The translations under genes were made by a program, and so were the position numbers. A stretch of DNA of 64,000 bases from Anoplolepis gracilipes (Eukaryota > Arthropoda > Insecta > Hymenoptera > Formicidae). The stretch lies in the NCBI RefSeq assembly GCF_047496725.1, contig NC_132980.1, forward strand, positions 3,951,001 to 4,015,000, in the 5' to 3' direction. Position 1 is the stretch's first letter; each line of letters starts with the position of its first letter. The notes under the pieces were generated by a model. It was not told where the DNA came from, did no database searches, and saw nothing but the letters and a program-made list of their open reading frames with translations. Below are positions 1-12,518 of this stretch, piece by piece.

Positions 1-107
1 TTTATGGTCTTGGAGATCTTTGCGGTTTGATCTCAATTGGATCTGCTACGTTTCCGAAAATATCATTTTCCGGTTGTAAGGGCAACGCTTGTGGAGGCGG
101 TTGGATT

Positions 108-2897
108 TCAGTTGCTTGCACGATGATTTGCATTTGCTGCGTTGTCTTTTGCTATTTCCTCTATTGGAGCTGTATCTATTAAAGAATCGTTTGTGGTAGT
201 ATTCTTCAATTTAACTGGTGTTTTATCACCAATGTGACGCATTTGATTGACATGTCTTTTCCAAATTCGTCCATCGTCTAGTTTAATATCGTAATATAGT
301 TTACCTATACGCTTAAAAATTCTTCCAAAAACCCACTTATCTGTACCTAGATAGTCTCGAGCACTAACTCTTTCTCCTTCCTTGAATGTAATATTCGCTT
401 CATTAGTTTCGTAATTTTTCTTAATTTCTGAGTGTAAAAAATCCAAGCGTGTGCGTAATCTTCTTGTAAATAACAGTTCCGCTGGTGATTTTCTAGTTGT
501 TGAGTGAGACATGGTTCTGTACTGTATTAACATTTGTTGTAAAGCGATGTGTACATTTGTTTTATTGCATCGCATACGGTGTAATGCATTTTTGAGAGTC
601 TGCACAAATCTTTCTGCTAGACCATTAGTAGCTGGATTGTACGGTGCTGTAAATTTTTGTGTAATGCCGTTTGCTTTAAGAAACGTAGTGAATTCAATTG
701 AAGTGAATGTTCTACCATTGTCTGAAACAAAAGTTTTAGGTATTTCGAAAGTTGCAAAAATTTTCCTGCATATTTTTATTGTAGTTTTTGTTGTAATATC
801 TTTTACTATATGTACTTCTGGCCATTTAGTATAAGAGTCTACTAGAATAAAAAAGAAATGTCCTAAGAAAGGTCCTGCGAAATCTGCATGTACACGATTA
901 AAAGGGCTGGTCGTTAATTTCCAACAGTGTGGCTCTGCTTTAACTGGATTATTTCGAAAAGCATTGCAATCTTTGCAATTTTTCGCTAAGTTTTCTATAT
1001 CTTTATCAATTCCAGGCCACCATATGTAATTTTTAGCTAAACTTTTCATTTTGATAACGCCAAAATGTCCAATATGTAATTCTTGTAATATTTTGAAACG
1101 TAATGATTTGGGAATTACTACTCGATGACCTCTTAGGATTATATTATTTTGTAATGTAAGCTCTCCAATTTCTAGTTTGAAGTTTGTTTGTTTTGTACAA
1201 TCTTTCCCTGTTTTTAAAGTTTTTACTACTGTATTTAGTTCTTCATCTTTCATCGTAGCTGCTGCTAATTCTGTAATTGTAATTGGAAGGTCGTCGATTA
1301 TTTTTAATTGGAAAAGATCCACTACTTCTTCATTTGTACTTGTTTCATTAGTAGGGAGACGCGATAAGCAGTCTGCATTCGCATGGTTTTCTGATTTTCG
1401 ATACTTAATAGTATAATTGAAACCTTTTAGGAACAACGCGTAATGTTGCATGCGCATAGCACTGAATGTTGGTAATGCTTTCTTTGGTGAGAATATTTGC
1501 ATTAGTGGGCGATGATCTGTGATTAATGTAAAATGCCCTCCGTGTAAAAATTGAAAGAATTTTTTAATGCCAAACATAATGGCATATGCTTCTTTATCAA
1601 TTTGTGAATATGATCTTTGCGTTTTAGTAAGAGTTTGTGAAACATATTGAATGACTCTTTCCGTGCCGTCTGGATATAAATGAGATAATACGGCTCCCAC
1701 CCCGTAGGTACTTGCGTCCGTGGCTAATATTAAAGGTAATTTTGGGTCAAAATGTACTAAAAAATTTTTGTTCGTGAACGCTTTTTTTGTTGCAATGAAA
1801 CTTTCTTCACATTCTTTTGTCCAATGAAACTTAACGTTTTTACGCAGTAAATTATTCAAGGGATGTAATATATTACTTAAGTTTTTAATAAATTTGCCGT
1901 AATAATTTATCATACCGAGAAAACTACGTACTTCAGTTACATTTCCCGGTCTTCGCATTTTATTAATTGCTTCTACTTTGGCTGGAGTTTTATGTAATCC
2001 ATTACTGTCAATAATGTAACCACAATAGTTTATTCGTTTCATAAAAAATTCACTTTTACCTAAGTTTATTCTAATATTATATTTCTGAAGTCGTTTGAAA
2101 ACTTCTTCTAATTTTTGCAAGTGATCATTTGCATCTATTCCCGTGATTTGTATATTGTCGAGGAAAACTGCGACTCCAGGAAGATCTCCTAGAATCCCTT
2201 CGATCGTTCTTTGCCAGATAGCCGGTGCTGAAGCAATTCCGTACATTAAACGTGTAGGTCGATAAAGTCCTTTATGTGTGTTCAAAGTAAGGAGATGTTT
2301 ATTCTCCGGATATACCTCCATTTGCATATAAGCTTGTAATAAATCGATTTTTGAAAAAATTGTACTACCGGCCATCTTAGCAAAAAGCGCATCCGCTGTT
2401 GGAAGCGGATGATTATCCACGATGAGTTGTGGGTTTAGTGTAACACTAAAATCCCCGCATAAACGAATTTAGCCGTTTTTCTTTATTACTGGTACTGTGG
2501 GTGTAGCCCACTCTGATGAACCGACTTTTTCTAAGATTCCTTCTGCTTCTAGCCTTTCTAATTCTTTTTCTATTAAAGGACGAAGTCTAAAAAGTACTGG
2601 ACGTGCCTTACAAAAAATTGGCTTGAAATTATCTTTAAGGGTTAATTTTGCTTGTAACGTTGTGATCTTAGAAATCGAAGGAGTCATAATCGATTGATAC
2701 TTTTGCAACAGTGAATTCAATCTATTTCGATGTGATATTTCGACCGTATGTATAGATTCTACATTACTTAAGAAAATTTTGACTCTATTTTCCTCTTGTA
2801 ATTGAAAAATCCATTCACGACCTAACAGGGGTTTTCTTTTACTATTTGTAATATACAGGTTTAGAGTGTACTTTCTGTTACGGCGTTGTACTGTCAA
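108..2897 (-). pseudogene. Ty3/Gypsy pol: reverse transcriptase, RNase H, integrase
   Basis: This is the pol part of a Ty3/Gypsy LTR retrotransposon read on the minus strand. It encodes the enzymes that copy element RNA to DNA and insert it. From 2897 down come the end of the protease region, the RT entry segment, the RT core, RNase H (ATDAS, then a conserved E and TDHRPL) and integrase. Integrase shows an HHCC zinc site and D,D,E in HADFAGPF, SDNGRTF and NGLAERF. An in-frame TAA at 2469-2471 cuts the frame and reading continues in the same frame on the far side. The RT catalytic box reads FLDN near 2154-2168 where the family has YxDD, so the second Asp is lost. Near position 108 a frameshift moves the C-terminal tail to another frame running to about position 1. 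The copy is dead, but only mildly decayed. The 3' LTR should lie left of the window. Confidence 0.93.
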
Positions 2898-2899
2898 CT

Positions 2900-3598
2900 A
2901 TATAACTTAATAATTGGACCTTTTGTTGACAATAAGAAACTAATTTTAATCTTGTAGGCCGCATGGATGAATTCGGAAAAAGTTTACTTGCGTGTTCTTC
3001 GGACATTACCGTTACAGCAGCCCCACTGTCAATTTCAAATTTAACAGGTTTTCCGACTTAAAGAGTTGTTATTATTTTATTCCGGAATTTGGTATGCTCT
3101 AATTGTAAAATATCTTCCAATACATTCTCTCGACTTCGTTGGAAGCAAACCTTTTTAAGATGTCCGCTCTTTCCGCAAGCGTTGCACTTGACATTCCTAT
3201 CTAACGTACATTTAGATGCTAAATGATTCTGACCGCACCTATAACATGTAATCGAATTTACGCTAGTATTTGTAGTTTTTTTAGCCTTATTAAAATTTAT
3301 TTTATTTCCGGACTTACGTGTATTTGTATTTTTTTATTAACTATTTGTTTAGACTTATCTACATTTTCTGGACGGTGAGATTTTTGTTTAGTAGTCTAAA
3401 AGGCGCTCACTTCAGCTGCTTCACCCCGTAATTGCTGTGTACCTTTTTCAGGAAATTCCATCGTAGTAGTTACCTGCATTGCCTTCTCTAAAGTCAATTC
3501 CGGTATCTCTAAGAGACGTGCTTGTGCTCTCTTATTGGATAAGCCGAAGACAAATTGGTTCTTTAAAGCTGTCCTCAAGTAGTCCTTAAAGTTGCAAT
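2900..3598 (-). pseudogene. Ty3/Gypsy gag C-terminus with two zinc knuckles, plus protease fragment
   Basis: This is the middle of the same minus-strand element. The segment 3598-3396 encodes the C-terminal capsid part of Gag. Two adjacent CCHC knuckles follow in one frame at 3247-3148: CYRCGQNHLASKC, then CNACGKSGHLKKVC, the typical nucleic-acid binding pair. The aspartic protease active site reads DSGAA at about 3018-3032. Several frameshifts and stops separate these blocks, so no continuous gag-pol frame remains between 3400 and 2900. The capsid part continues at 9550 on the other side of the 5.9-kb insertion. Confidence 0.85.
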
Positions 3599-5135
3599 GT
3601 ACTGTCACGTCCAGCGCCTCCGCTTGACACCAGTCGCCGTCCGTTGACGTCATACACCACCTGTTAAGTAGACATAGTAAGCGTTAAGCGCCTATAAAAA
3701 TTTTTTCTTTTTCTTCTTATATATATATACATACATATAGTTATTAGCAAAAATATATTAAGCCGATAAATACCTTTTTATTATGTTTCCGGCTAGAACA
3801 TTTTTTTTTGTTTCTTTTTCTTCTTTCATCCCCATCACTGGTTCTCCCCAATCACCTACCTAAAAATAGAGGAAAATAATTAATTAGTTGTCTAATGAAA
3901 ACTCTTACCTATTTTCCGGCCACCCGGTATATCACCTTCTGGTCCGCATCCTCAGCACCTGAAAAAAGGAAGAGAAACGGCCTACTAAATCGGTCGAACA
4001 TCTTAATTTCATTATAATTACCCATTTAGTTTTGTCACTCTAGTTGCAGTACCTGAAAAATAAAAAGGAAACATAATATTAAGTACGCGTCAATAAAATA
4101 GCATAAATTAAGTAATAGCGATAATATAAGTCAATGTTCACTCCACCTCGACGTCATCATTCTTACTAAACATAAACACGTACACATCACCATAGACACA
4201 CGCATCGAGAATTAACCACGACCTGGTATAACAAAAATATAAAGAAAATCTATATAACAAGCTAAAATCACGCATAGAAAGAGATCATAACTGCAAATAA
4301 GCGGAATTACAACTTCTTACATATATTCACCTTAATAAATTGACACCCGGTATATAAACTAACATTGTCATAGTATCCAAACATTAGTATAAAATAGTGT
4401 TTAACAACCGACCGATTCATTTGGTTAAATTCCATAAGCTTCATATGATAAACTCCGATCGGTACTTTTGGGACACCCTATATATGAACTTTCATTAATT
4501 ATTAAATCTGAGCAAGCCGAGTAACTCGTATGCGCAATTGCAACTTGCACAGTCTAAGTCACTTTTCTCAATATATCAAAAGCTGTCGCAACATCGAAAA
4601 GCACCCAATTTTTAATGGTTTAAATATCACATAAAAAACCCGCCCAGTGACTTTAATTAATTATTTCCTGGCGCCTCGACTCATAAAAAATCAAAAAAAG
4701 TAACAACTTATAGGGCTACAGCCCCGCAATAAAAAGTTAAGCGCACATTGTTATTGACCCATTTTACTCCAGAAACACCTCATACTTTCAATTTTAATAA
4801 TTCATTTATTTTAATCCGCACCTCCAATATATAATTATGCCTTCACTATTAAATGCAGTTTTATATCCCAAAGCCGAATTAACACCACAATAACATACAT
4901 ATCTAATGATTCTGTCACCCAAATATAATAACTTGTCAATTTTACTCATACTGCACCACAGCGCAGTGATTTCAGTAAATTCAAATTTTAACAACAATAA
5001 AAGATTCGATCAAACCCATCATCTGCATAATAATTCCTTACCATGAATTCAATTTGGTTTGCCAATAAAAATCCGGTCAGCTATCATTTATAATTATTTC
5101 ATATATCAACCATGAAGATAACTCGGTGCATACAC

Positions 5136-5139
<4 letters not shown>

Positions 5140-5205
<66 letters not shown>
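5140..5205. repeat. (TA)n microsatellite
   Basis: A nearly pure TA dinucleotide array sits inside the 5.9-kb LTR-like unit. A second shorter TA array lies at 5343-5387. Tyr-Ile repeat ORFs read through these arrays are artefacts. Confidence 0.95.
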
Positions 5206-5208
<3 letters not shown>

Positions 5209-5340
5209 ACTTGCTGCAGAAATCATAATCCACAGATATTTTAAAGGCAAATTATAATGACCTGACAAGAACTCCTCGAGGCTCAGACGACATTTAAGTG
5301 ATCAATTAAAACCAATATTAATTAAAATGGACCACTCATG

Positions 5341-5390
<50 letters not shown>

Positions 5391-6690
5391 TATAGTGAAA
5401 ACAATATAAATATCCTATAAAGAATTTAAAACGAATAAAGCTCTGGAAGATAACGAAAGTTAGACAGTCGCACACAAATATGTACAATTAATTAACTCTT
5501 GCTTATATAAGGTGTCCGAAATAACTTGAACATGATAATATTCTTAAAACCCCTTTTTCATTTTATTGGATATGAATAATAATTACAATATACATATGCA
5601 TAATTAACAAAATGATCATACCTATATACACGGTGGTACAATAATACACACATCATACATTACATAAATCAAGTATAAACGCATAATGAACACCCAGAAA
5701 TAATTACATAGATATAACCTCCATAATAAACACACCATAAAATTATATAACAATAGTCACCTAATATACCCGGTGATACAAAAATACGCACATTATAAAC
5801 TTATCATCTACACAATATTTAATCAGTATCTGACTATTATAGACATGTTATCCACCCAGTAACACGCAAATATACACATCCTATAAATAATTTATATACA
5901 CGGTGACGCAATAGTACGCATAAACGACGCATTATCAATAAACCTATTATAAACTTATTACAGGCATACTCATATATTAACATACGCATAATCAACATAT
6001 CATATACACGGTAACACAATAGTTCCGGATCTTATAGCTAATTCATACATATTCCATACGCATTATTTAAATTACACATTCGATCTCTCACAATATAAAC
6101 TTGTCACACATTTATGCGTTTATACACACTTACACACTCCTCATCCATTCATTGTAAATATATCACGGCATATTACATGTACATTTATATCATTATTACT
6201 TATATATATATATATAGATATAAACTTTTACTACTAGTAATAATGATATACATACATATGGTTATATAATAGCGAGTTTAATGTCTGTAAGCTAATCTAG
6301 ACCTTATAATCCACGAATAACATTATGCGACATCATAGATAATTGTTAATTAATAAGTTAATTAGCGAAATGCTCTCATATCCCTACAATTATTTAAGTA
6401 CAACACTATAATACAATGCGGCGATAAGTAATTAATCAGATAAGTTATCGTAACACTAGTAATAATTGCGATATATCTAGAAATAACGATATAAATATTA
6501 TATTATAATGCTAGTCCCGAAGCTTTTAGAATATTCAGGAACCGTCGGATCACGTGAAAATTTCGGACAAACACCGTGACCGCTTACTATTGCCCGGCGC
6601 GTGATACCCGTGACAAACAAGCGTGACCAGGATCGGACCATGTTGCGCGCACTACAATTCAGAAGGGTGGGAGTCCTCAGCGACCACGGG

Positions 6691-6720
6691 TATATAAACG
6701 GGAGCACCGTGCGCTCAGTA
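6691..6720 (+). promoter_or_regulatory. TATA box and initiator of the LTR-like unit
   Basis: TATATAAACGGG starts at 6691, and an arthropod-type initiator TCAGT lies at 6715-6719, about 26 bp downstream of the first T. The spacing is close to that of RNA polymerase II core promoters. If the unit is an LTR, this start would put about 3.1 kb of U3 upstream and about 2.8 kb of R-U5 downstream. Confidence 0.55.
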
Positions 6721-6906
6721 TTGAGTATTCAGTTTTCGCTCAGACAGTTCGATCAGATCATTGAGTATTCAGTTTTCGCTCAGACAGTTCGATCAGATCA
6801 TTGAGTATTCAGTTTTCGCTCAGACAGTTCGATCAGATCATTGAGTATTCAGTTTTCGCTCAAACAGTTCGATCAGATCATTGAGTATTCAGTTATCGCT
6901 CAGACA
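6721..6906 (+). repeat. 40-bp tandem repeat, about 4.6 copies, just after the initiator
   Basis: Units begin at 6721, 6761, 6801, 6841 and 6881 with the same start TTGAGTATTCAG and a period of 40 bp. The last unit decays. Each unit carries a TTCAGTTTTCGCTCAG core that itself contains a TCAGT initiator-like pentamer, so the array multiplies initiator-like sites downstream of the TATA box. Confidence 0.9.
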
Positions 6907-8235
6907 GATCAATTCATTCAATTTTCGCTCATTCAGATATTCGATTTAGTCAATATTCAAATCAGTTTTCGCCCATTCAGTTCATTCAGATCAGTCAAAT
7001 CGACAGTTCTTACAGTTCGGTTCTCGAGACATTCAGTATTCAGGATTCATTAAATTCACTGTACGTACAGACAGTTATTCATACGATTTAATAATCGGTT
7101 ATCTTTATAGCATTCGATCATACGTACGTTCTTACAAATTTTTACACAGTGTAATTAATATTATATCTTCGAATCAGTGTTTTTAGTTCATTACTCGGTA
7201 TTATTTACACAAAATCATTAATTCAGAGAGACTTCGAGACTAGCATATCGCGAATATTATTAATTAGTTTCCAGTTCTTGCATTTACCGTCGTATAAATT
7301 TATTCTTGATTAATTGTTTCCACTGTCACTATTATACTTCCTTTCTCTTTTTCGATTTTCACGGCGCTCACAATACATATCGAATTCTATCTATCACTTT
7401 CAAAGACATTTTATCTTAATTTTCATTCGCAGTAAATTTATCTCTATCAACAATATAAGCGTTATATCCTTTCTTCTCCAGACAATCAGATTATTATTAA
7501 TGCCGCCTATCTAATATCGTTTAAGCGTCCGAAACCTGTCCGCGTGTGAAATTATAGTCAAAGAAAAGTTCTATTAACTAATGTTATAATCCTAATAATA
7601 TTGTAGATCCACATTCTCGTATACACCCGCGTGGCAGTGTGTTCCCCAGTGGTTCCTGTAATATAATAATTTAGTGAAGTAAGTACGTTATTATTAAGAT
7701 ATATTCGTGTAATCATTAATCATATTGTATACGTGTAATTTACTCGAAATATACATACCTGTGTCAGTTTGCAGCCCCTGTCCATTCCGGGCGTCGTCTT
7801 TGGTGTCAATTCTTCTCGCCGTTAATCTCTCGTGTCCATACACCTGTAAATATAGAGACAAGCTTTCTATTCTAATTTTAATACTGAAATTATCGGGCAA
7901 ATTAGTGCTACTTATCTGACGAGGTCATCCTTCCTTCACGCCTACATCGGCTCTCTCTTTTATCCTACGGCGACGCGCGCCTCTCCCAGGGCGTTCCGGT
8001 TATCCTGCAGCGGTGCGCGCCTCCTCCAGGGCGTTCTTGTATTCCTTATAGCTTCTTCTTTTATTTTTTTTTTCTCTTTTCTTTTTCCTCATCCGCTCAC
8101 CTATGGCAAGGTCCGCGACGTCCGCCTTGACATACCCAGAGCCTTAGATATCTGTAACATATAATTGAAAAGATTAATATTTTATTCGGACGTCTTCATA
8201 GGGAGTGTCATTAGACAGAGAGCGATAATCATCCT

Positions 8236-8560
8236 TATCTAAACCGTAGTGCGCCTCCTTCAGGGCGATCTACATCCTTCCTACATAGCGCGCCTCTTTT
8301 AGGGCGACTCTACGTCCCTTCTAGCAGCGCACCTCTTTCAGGGGTGTTCTGTCTTCATCCCTCGTAGTGCGCCTCGTTCAGGGCTGGACTACCTCTATTT
8401 ACGTCGCGCGCCTCTCTCAGGGCGAACGACTCTCATCTCAGAGGAGCGCCTCTTTCAGGGTATTCCGCCTCCTAGCGTGCAGCGCGCCTCTCTCAGGGCG
8501 ATCTGCCTCCTCTCAGTCCACGAATCGCGCCTCTCTCAGGGCGTCTCTCACAATTCCTCC
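8236..8560 (+). repeat. Minisatellite with gcgcctctctcagggcg core
   Basis: Roughly eight imperfect units of about 35-50 bp share the core GCGCGCCTCTCTCAGGGCG. They lie in the right third of the LTR-like unit. Two further related cores at about 7975-8035 have the form GCGCGCCTC...CAGGGCG. The 80-residue ORF over this tract reflects repeat composition and is not called as a gene. Confidence 0.8.
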
Positions 8561-9553
8561 GATCGCTATTTTTGGTCTGAAATATAAAATAAATATTAAA
8601 TTAAAGTAAATTCATTAAGGCTCACCCTGTCCCCACAACCCGTCAGATAAAGTCAAGTTAACTCGTTTAGCAATTTACATTAGCGCGTATACGAGCCCTT
8701 TATCACCTATCATAACCGTCCCCCTTGTTCTGTGTGTATGTTTTTTTTTCTCTTTTCCCTTTTTCATCACTCGCGTTACTATCCCTAACCCCGGTCTATA
8801 CTCCCCCGTGTATTCAGCCATGGCTTTGATTATAATTTCACTTACCTCCTCAGCTGCGTCATGGGTCGGTCACGTCGATCAGGGCGCGCTCACCAACTGA
8901 AGCGCCTCATCCGGTCCTTATATCAAGGCGGCTCTTACCTAACATTCCAAACGGGTGCTCCTCCAGCGGATAGTCGAAACCCAGCGTCCGTCGGGTATTT
9001 CACATACCCTCCACCGGGAAACCATACGGCTGAGTCCTCGGCTCCTGACCCGTTCCACGACGCTGTCACTCCACCGGCATCCAGCAGCAGGGCCGTCGCT
9101 TCCTTATAGGCCCTTACCGCCTATCGAATACCGTCCGTGGCTCGTGCCCCCGCCGTTGATAGACTTCGGGATTACGCAACCGAGGATCATTTCCTCTCAG
9201 CCTTTCTTCGGGCGAGTACGCATCTTGCCGGCCGCTGAAGTACCTATCAGTTTGCCTCCCGATGCTCGCCCGTGATTTACTCGTCTATTCGTCCTGTAAA
9301 ATACAAGAAAATATAACCGTATATGTATGTTTAGTATAAAATAATGATGAAATACATAAACATTAGTATATGTAAATAATCTGTATTCATTGTCTACTCA
9401 CTTCACATCCCCCTCATTACCCATTACGTCCCGACCGCCAGCTTCCGGTGCACCGCTACGCTGATGGTGACAGGTTTACAGCTCGGCCACCGCGATCCGC
9501 GTATACCAACCACCGCAATCGCACCTCGCTCGCGATCCAGGACGTAACAGTAC

Positions 9554-9914
9554 GCTTAGCTTTTGTAGGGCTTCCAAAAATTCTTGAACTGATTCTGTTT
9601 CCTTTTGTTTGCGTTGGTAGAATTTATAATTTTCTGATATTTCTAAGGGGGTCGGGTCGTATTCCTTCAAGCATTCTGTAACTTCTTTGTAAGTAACCTC
9701 AAAAGGACTTTGTGGCGAAAGCCGATCACACACAACATCAAACGATGCCACCCCAACGTAGTGTAATAGATAGGGTACTCGTGCCTCATCTTTAATTGCA
9801 AAAATTTTAAAAGCACTTTCCAGTCGTAATAGCCCACCTTGACCACGTCGTAATTGTCGGGTCAAAAGGTTTGATCGTAAATGTACTAGGTATCAATTCC
9901 TTCGTAGCAGCCAT
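9554..9914 (-). pseudogene. Ty3/Gypsy gag N-terminal half
   Basis: This is the start of Gag for the minus-strand element at 1-10.3 kb. Gag forms the virus-like particle. The best start is ATG at 9914-9912, giving MAATKELIPSTF. A 1-nt frameshift at about 9830 then moves to the frame reading LESAFKIFAIKDEARVP, VCDRLSP and ENYKFYQRKQKETES, a typical insect Gypsy capsid. The frame runs in phase up to 9550, where the LTR-like unit interrupts it, and resumes at 3598. The residues after 9550 in the same frame come from the inserted unit. Confidence 0.85.
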
Positions 9915-10050
9915 GATAATATAATTATTCCAGGCAAAAAAAATGCGACTTGTAACTGCCGACCTTCGCTGCTTGCTTCCCAAAGAAATTCGAGGTTAAC
10001 TTAACTTCCACTCATCTTACGGGCGAGATCCCATCCTCGTCGCCAATACT

Positions 10051-10277
10051 TGTTATGTATCGGGATAGGAAATAATGAAGTTCCTAGTGTGACTGTTATT
10101 ACCATACTCGATACTTTTAATATTGTATAAAATACATCGGCTTGTAATGCTGAGTCGTACATTCGCCTTTCTTTCTTTTTTCTAGTCAAAACGACGAAGC
10201 CTACTCACACTCTCTCTATCATTCGTTCGCGCATGCGTTTTACGCGCCACGTTTGAAAGGTGTTAACACACATAACA
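10051..10277 (-). mobile_element. 5' LTR of the minus-strand Gypsy element
   Basis: On the minus strand this 227-bp segment begins TGTTATGTGTG and ends ATACATAACA, the TG...CA form of an LTR. It lies about 140 bp upstream of the gag start. The matching 3' LTR is outside the window, so identity cannot be measured. The next minus-strand bases read AGTATTGGCGACGAGGATGG at 10050-10031, the expected place for a tRNA primer-binding site; I did not assign a tRNA. Confidence 0.75.
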
Positions 10278-10399
10278 GTGGGTATCCCCCCCTCCGTTAT
10301 ATTATAGGGGAAAGTTCCACATACCCCCGGGGAGTTCCCGCTCCTCGGGGGATGCGTAAAGCATTTTCCAGACGCTAAAAAAAAGTATCGGATGACAGA

Positions 10400-12249
10400 A
10401 ATTCATCTTTTTGCACATTTTGTAATACGTCTATTGCTGGTGGAGTGTGTTAGATCTATCGTCACGCAGAATCCGAAAAACATCAAATAATGTGTAAAAA
10501 AAATGAAACAAATATATGCAATGAAGATATAAATATGAATGAATCTCTTTTATCATTGAAGAGCGAAAGAAAATAGCAGAAATTCGCTTTGCTGCATTAA
10601 TCTCCAATAAAAATATATCGTATCAAACGGCAAATGAAATACTGACTCTTTTTCAAGAAATAGGAACCGATTATAATGTTTTGAAAAATATGAGTATGGG
10701 ACAAAATGTACTAACATAATTTCAAATGTGATATGTCCAGTTGAGACGGATCGTGTTGTTAACAGCTTTCAACCTACTAAATTTTCAATTTTCATAAACA
10801 AAACGTCTGATATTTCTAATGAAAAATAGATGATGTTTCTTGTTCGGTTTGTTGATCAGAAAACATTAAACATTCACTCGCAATTAGTAAAATTAATAAA
10901 TATTGATGCCTGAGATTGCAGCGCAGAGAAATTATTTAAAGCATTTAAATATGAAATATGGAAATTGAATATTCTTTTTCAAAATATTGTTGCCTTGTCA
11001 TGCGACAATGTGTCCGTAACGACAGGTAAACATCTTTTGTTTAAAAAAAATTAGAAGAAATTTGTACAAATTTAATAACACTTGCATGTCCATGCCATTC
11101 GGCTGTATTGGTTGCACATGCCGCATGTGCTAAAATACCCGATTATTGCGAGGAATTTATAAAAAAACTTACAAATTTTATTAATTCTAGTCCGAAACGT
11201 TCGGTTATTTATCAAGAATTCAGCGAATGTTTTCAAGAAATAAACCGAAAAATTTTAAAATTGTCTGATACACAATGGCTTTCTCACCACTTATATGTTG
11301 AAAGACTTATTGAGTCTTGGGATACTGTCAAGCAATTTCTGAATGAAAATACCGTAAGACAAAGATCGGAACATATTTATTGTCTATAATGCAAAATATA
11401 GATACAAAAGCTTATTTATTGTTTTTAAAATATATTTTGAATTTTTTAAATTCATTTAATGCATTTTTCCAAGCTGTAGAAACTAGAATACATTTATTGC
11501 AGCTAAAATCATTACAATTTTTAACCACAGTTTGTAAAAACTTTTTAAAACCAAAGCTTTTGGATTGTTTATGCAATTGTATTAAATTTGATGAAAAAGA
11601 AAATGAAAAATCTTTAGAAGAAATTTATTTAGGATTTGATTGCGAAGAATACCTAAATAGATTAATTAAAGAAGGACACACAGATACAGTTATAAACGTT
11701 AGACAGAATTGTTTGCAATTTTATATAACTGCCGCTGAAGAAATTAATAAAAGATTACTAATTAATAATAAATTTTTGTCAAAATTAAAAGTTTTTCAGC
11801 CTGACATAGCTATATTAAGTATTGATAGAGAAACATCATTCAATGATGTTTCTTTTATAACTGGAACTTTTGGCGGTTTTGATGAAAACGGATTAAAAAA
11901 AGAATGGTTTAATTTACATTTAGAATTTACATTAACAGAAAAAGAAAAGCTATTACAATTAAATTTTGATGATATGTGGAAACAAATTTTACAAATCCAA
12001 TACTTCACTAATAATGACAAATATCCCAATCTCAAATCTCTTTTGAATGTTGTTAGATGTCTTCCAAATTCAAATGCTGATCCAGAAAGAATATTTTCCG
12101 TTTTAACAGATTTAAAAACAAAAAAACGAAATAAACTTTTGTCTACTTCTGTAAACGCTATTTGTGTTTTTAAATCAGCTTTAAAAGCGAGAAAAGAAAC
12201 TGTTCTACAGATGAAAATTGATGAAAAACATTTATGTCTCATGTCGTGA
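10400..12249 (+). pseudogene. hAT-family transposase with BED finger and dimerisation domain
   Basis: A decayed hAT DNA transposase that would cut and paste its element. A BED-type zinc finger starts near 10411 (CTFC, then two His near 10462-10483) and contains a TAG. Next comes KIAEIRFAALISNK near 10570-10610, then broken frames to 11050. The blocks 11108-11389 and 11380-12249 overlap with a frameshift and carry LSDTQWLSHH and the C-terminal hATC dimerisation motif LPNSNADPERIFSVLTDLK. The stop is at 12247. At least three disruptions are visible. The family is the arthropod hAT group usually annotated as zinc finger 862-like or DUF4371. I could not place the TIRs. Confidence 0.85.
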
Positions 12250-12518
12250 AATAAATTGTATAAGAAGCCTCCTAAAGACAGAAAAGTAGTCTTACATTAT
12301 ATGCTGCAGATATTAATGATATTGCTGGTTCCTCATCATGCAACGATATATAATAATAATATACAAAAATAGTGAATTTATTTTCTTTATTATTATATTA
12401 TATTATATTTTATTATATTTATTACATTTATAATATTATGTGAATAATAGACATTGTTATTTACATAATATAATAAATATAATAAATAGTAGGATTTTTT
12501 TATTTTTCTCAGATAAAA

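Larger units (their letters stand above)
3603..9549 (+). mobile_element. 5,947-bp non-coding LTR-like unit inserted in gag
   Basis: The unit starts TGTCACGTCC and ends GGACGTAACA. The ends are TG...CA, inverted to each other except at one base. The 4-bp sequence GTAC flanks it at 3599-3602 and 9550-9553. Removing the unit and one GTAC brings the two gag halves together in the same codon phase, so the borders are exact. It has no plausible long ORF and I see no internal pair of LTRs. It therefore looks like a giant solo LTR or a non-autonomous LTR derivative. From 3660 to 6690 it is AT-rich with (TA)n arrays at 5140-5205 and 5343-5387. The middle holds a TATA/initiator promoter and 40-bp repeats, and the right third holds GC-richer minisatellite. 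The plus orientation is inferred from the promoter. Confidence 0.8.

Noticed and set aside
5077..5487. Two small ORFs with Tyr-Ile repeats
   Set aside because: They read through (TA)n microsatellites.
8367..9681. ORFs of 77-106 codons in the right part of the LTR-like unit
   Set aside because: They are repeat-driven or GC-driven, mutually overlapping, and lack motifs. The unit is bounded as an inserted non-coding element.
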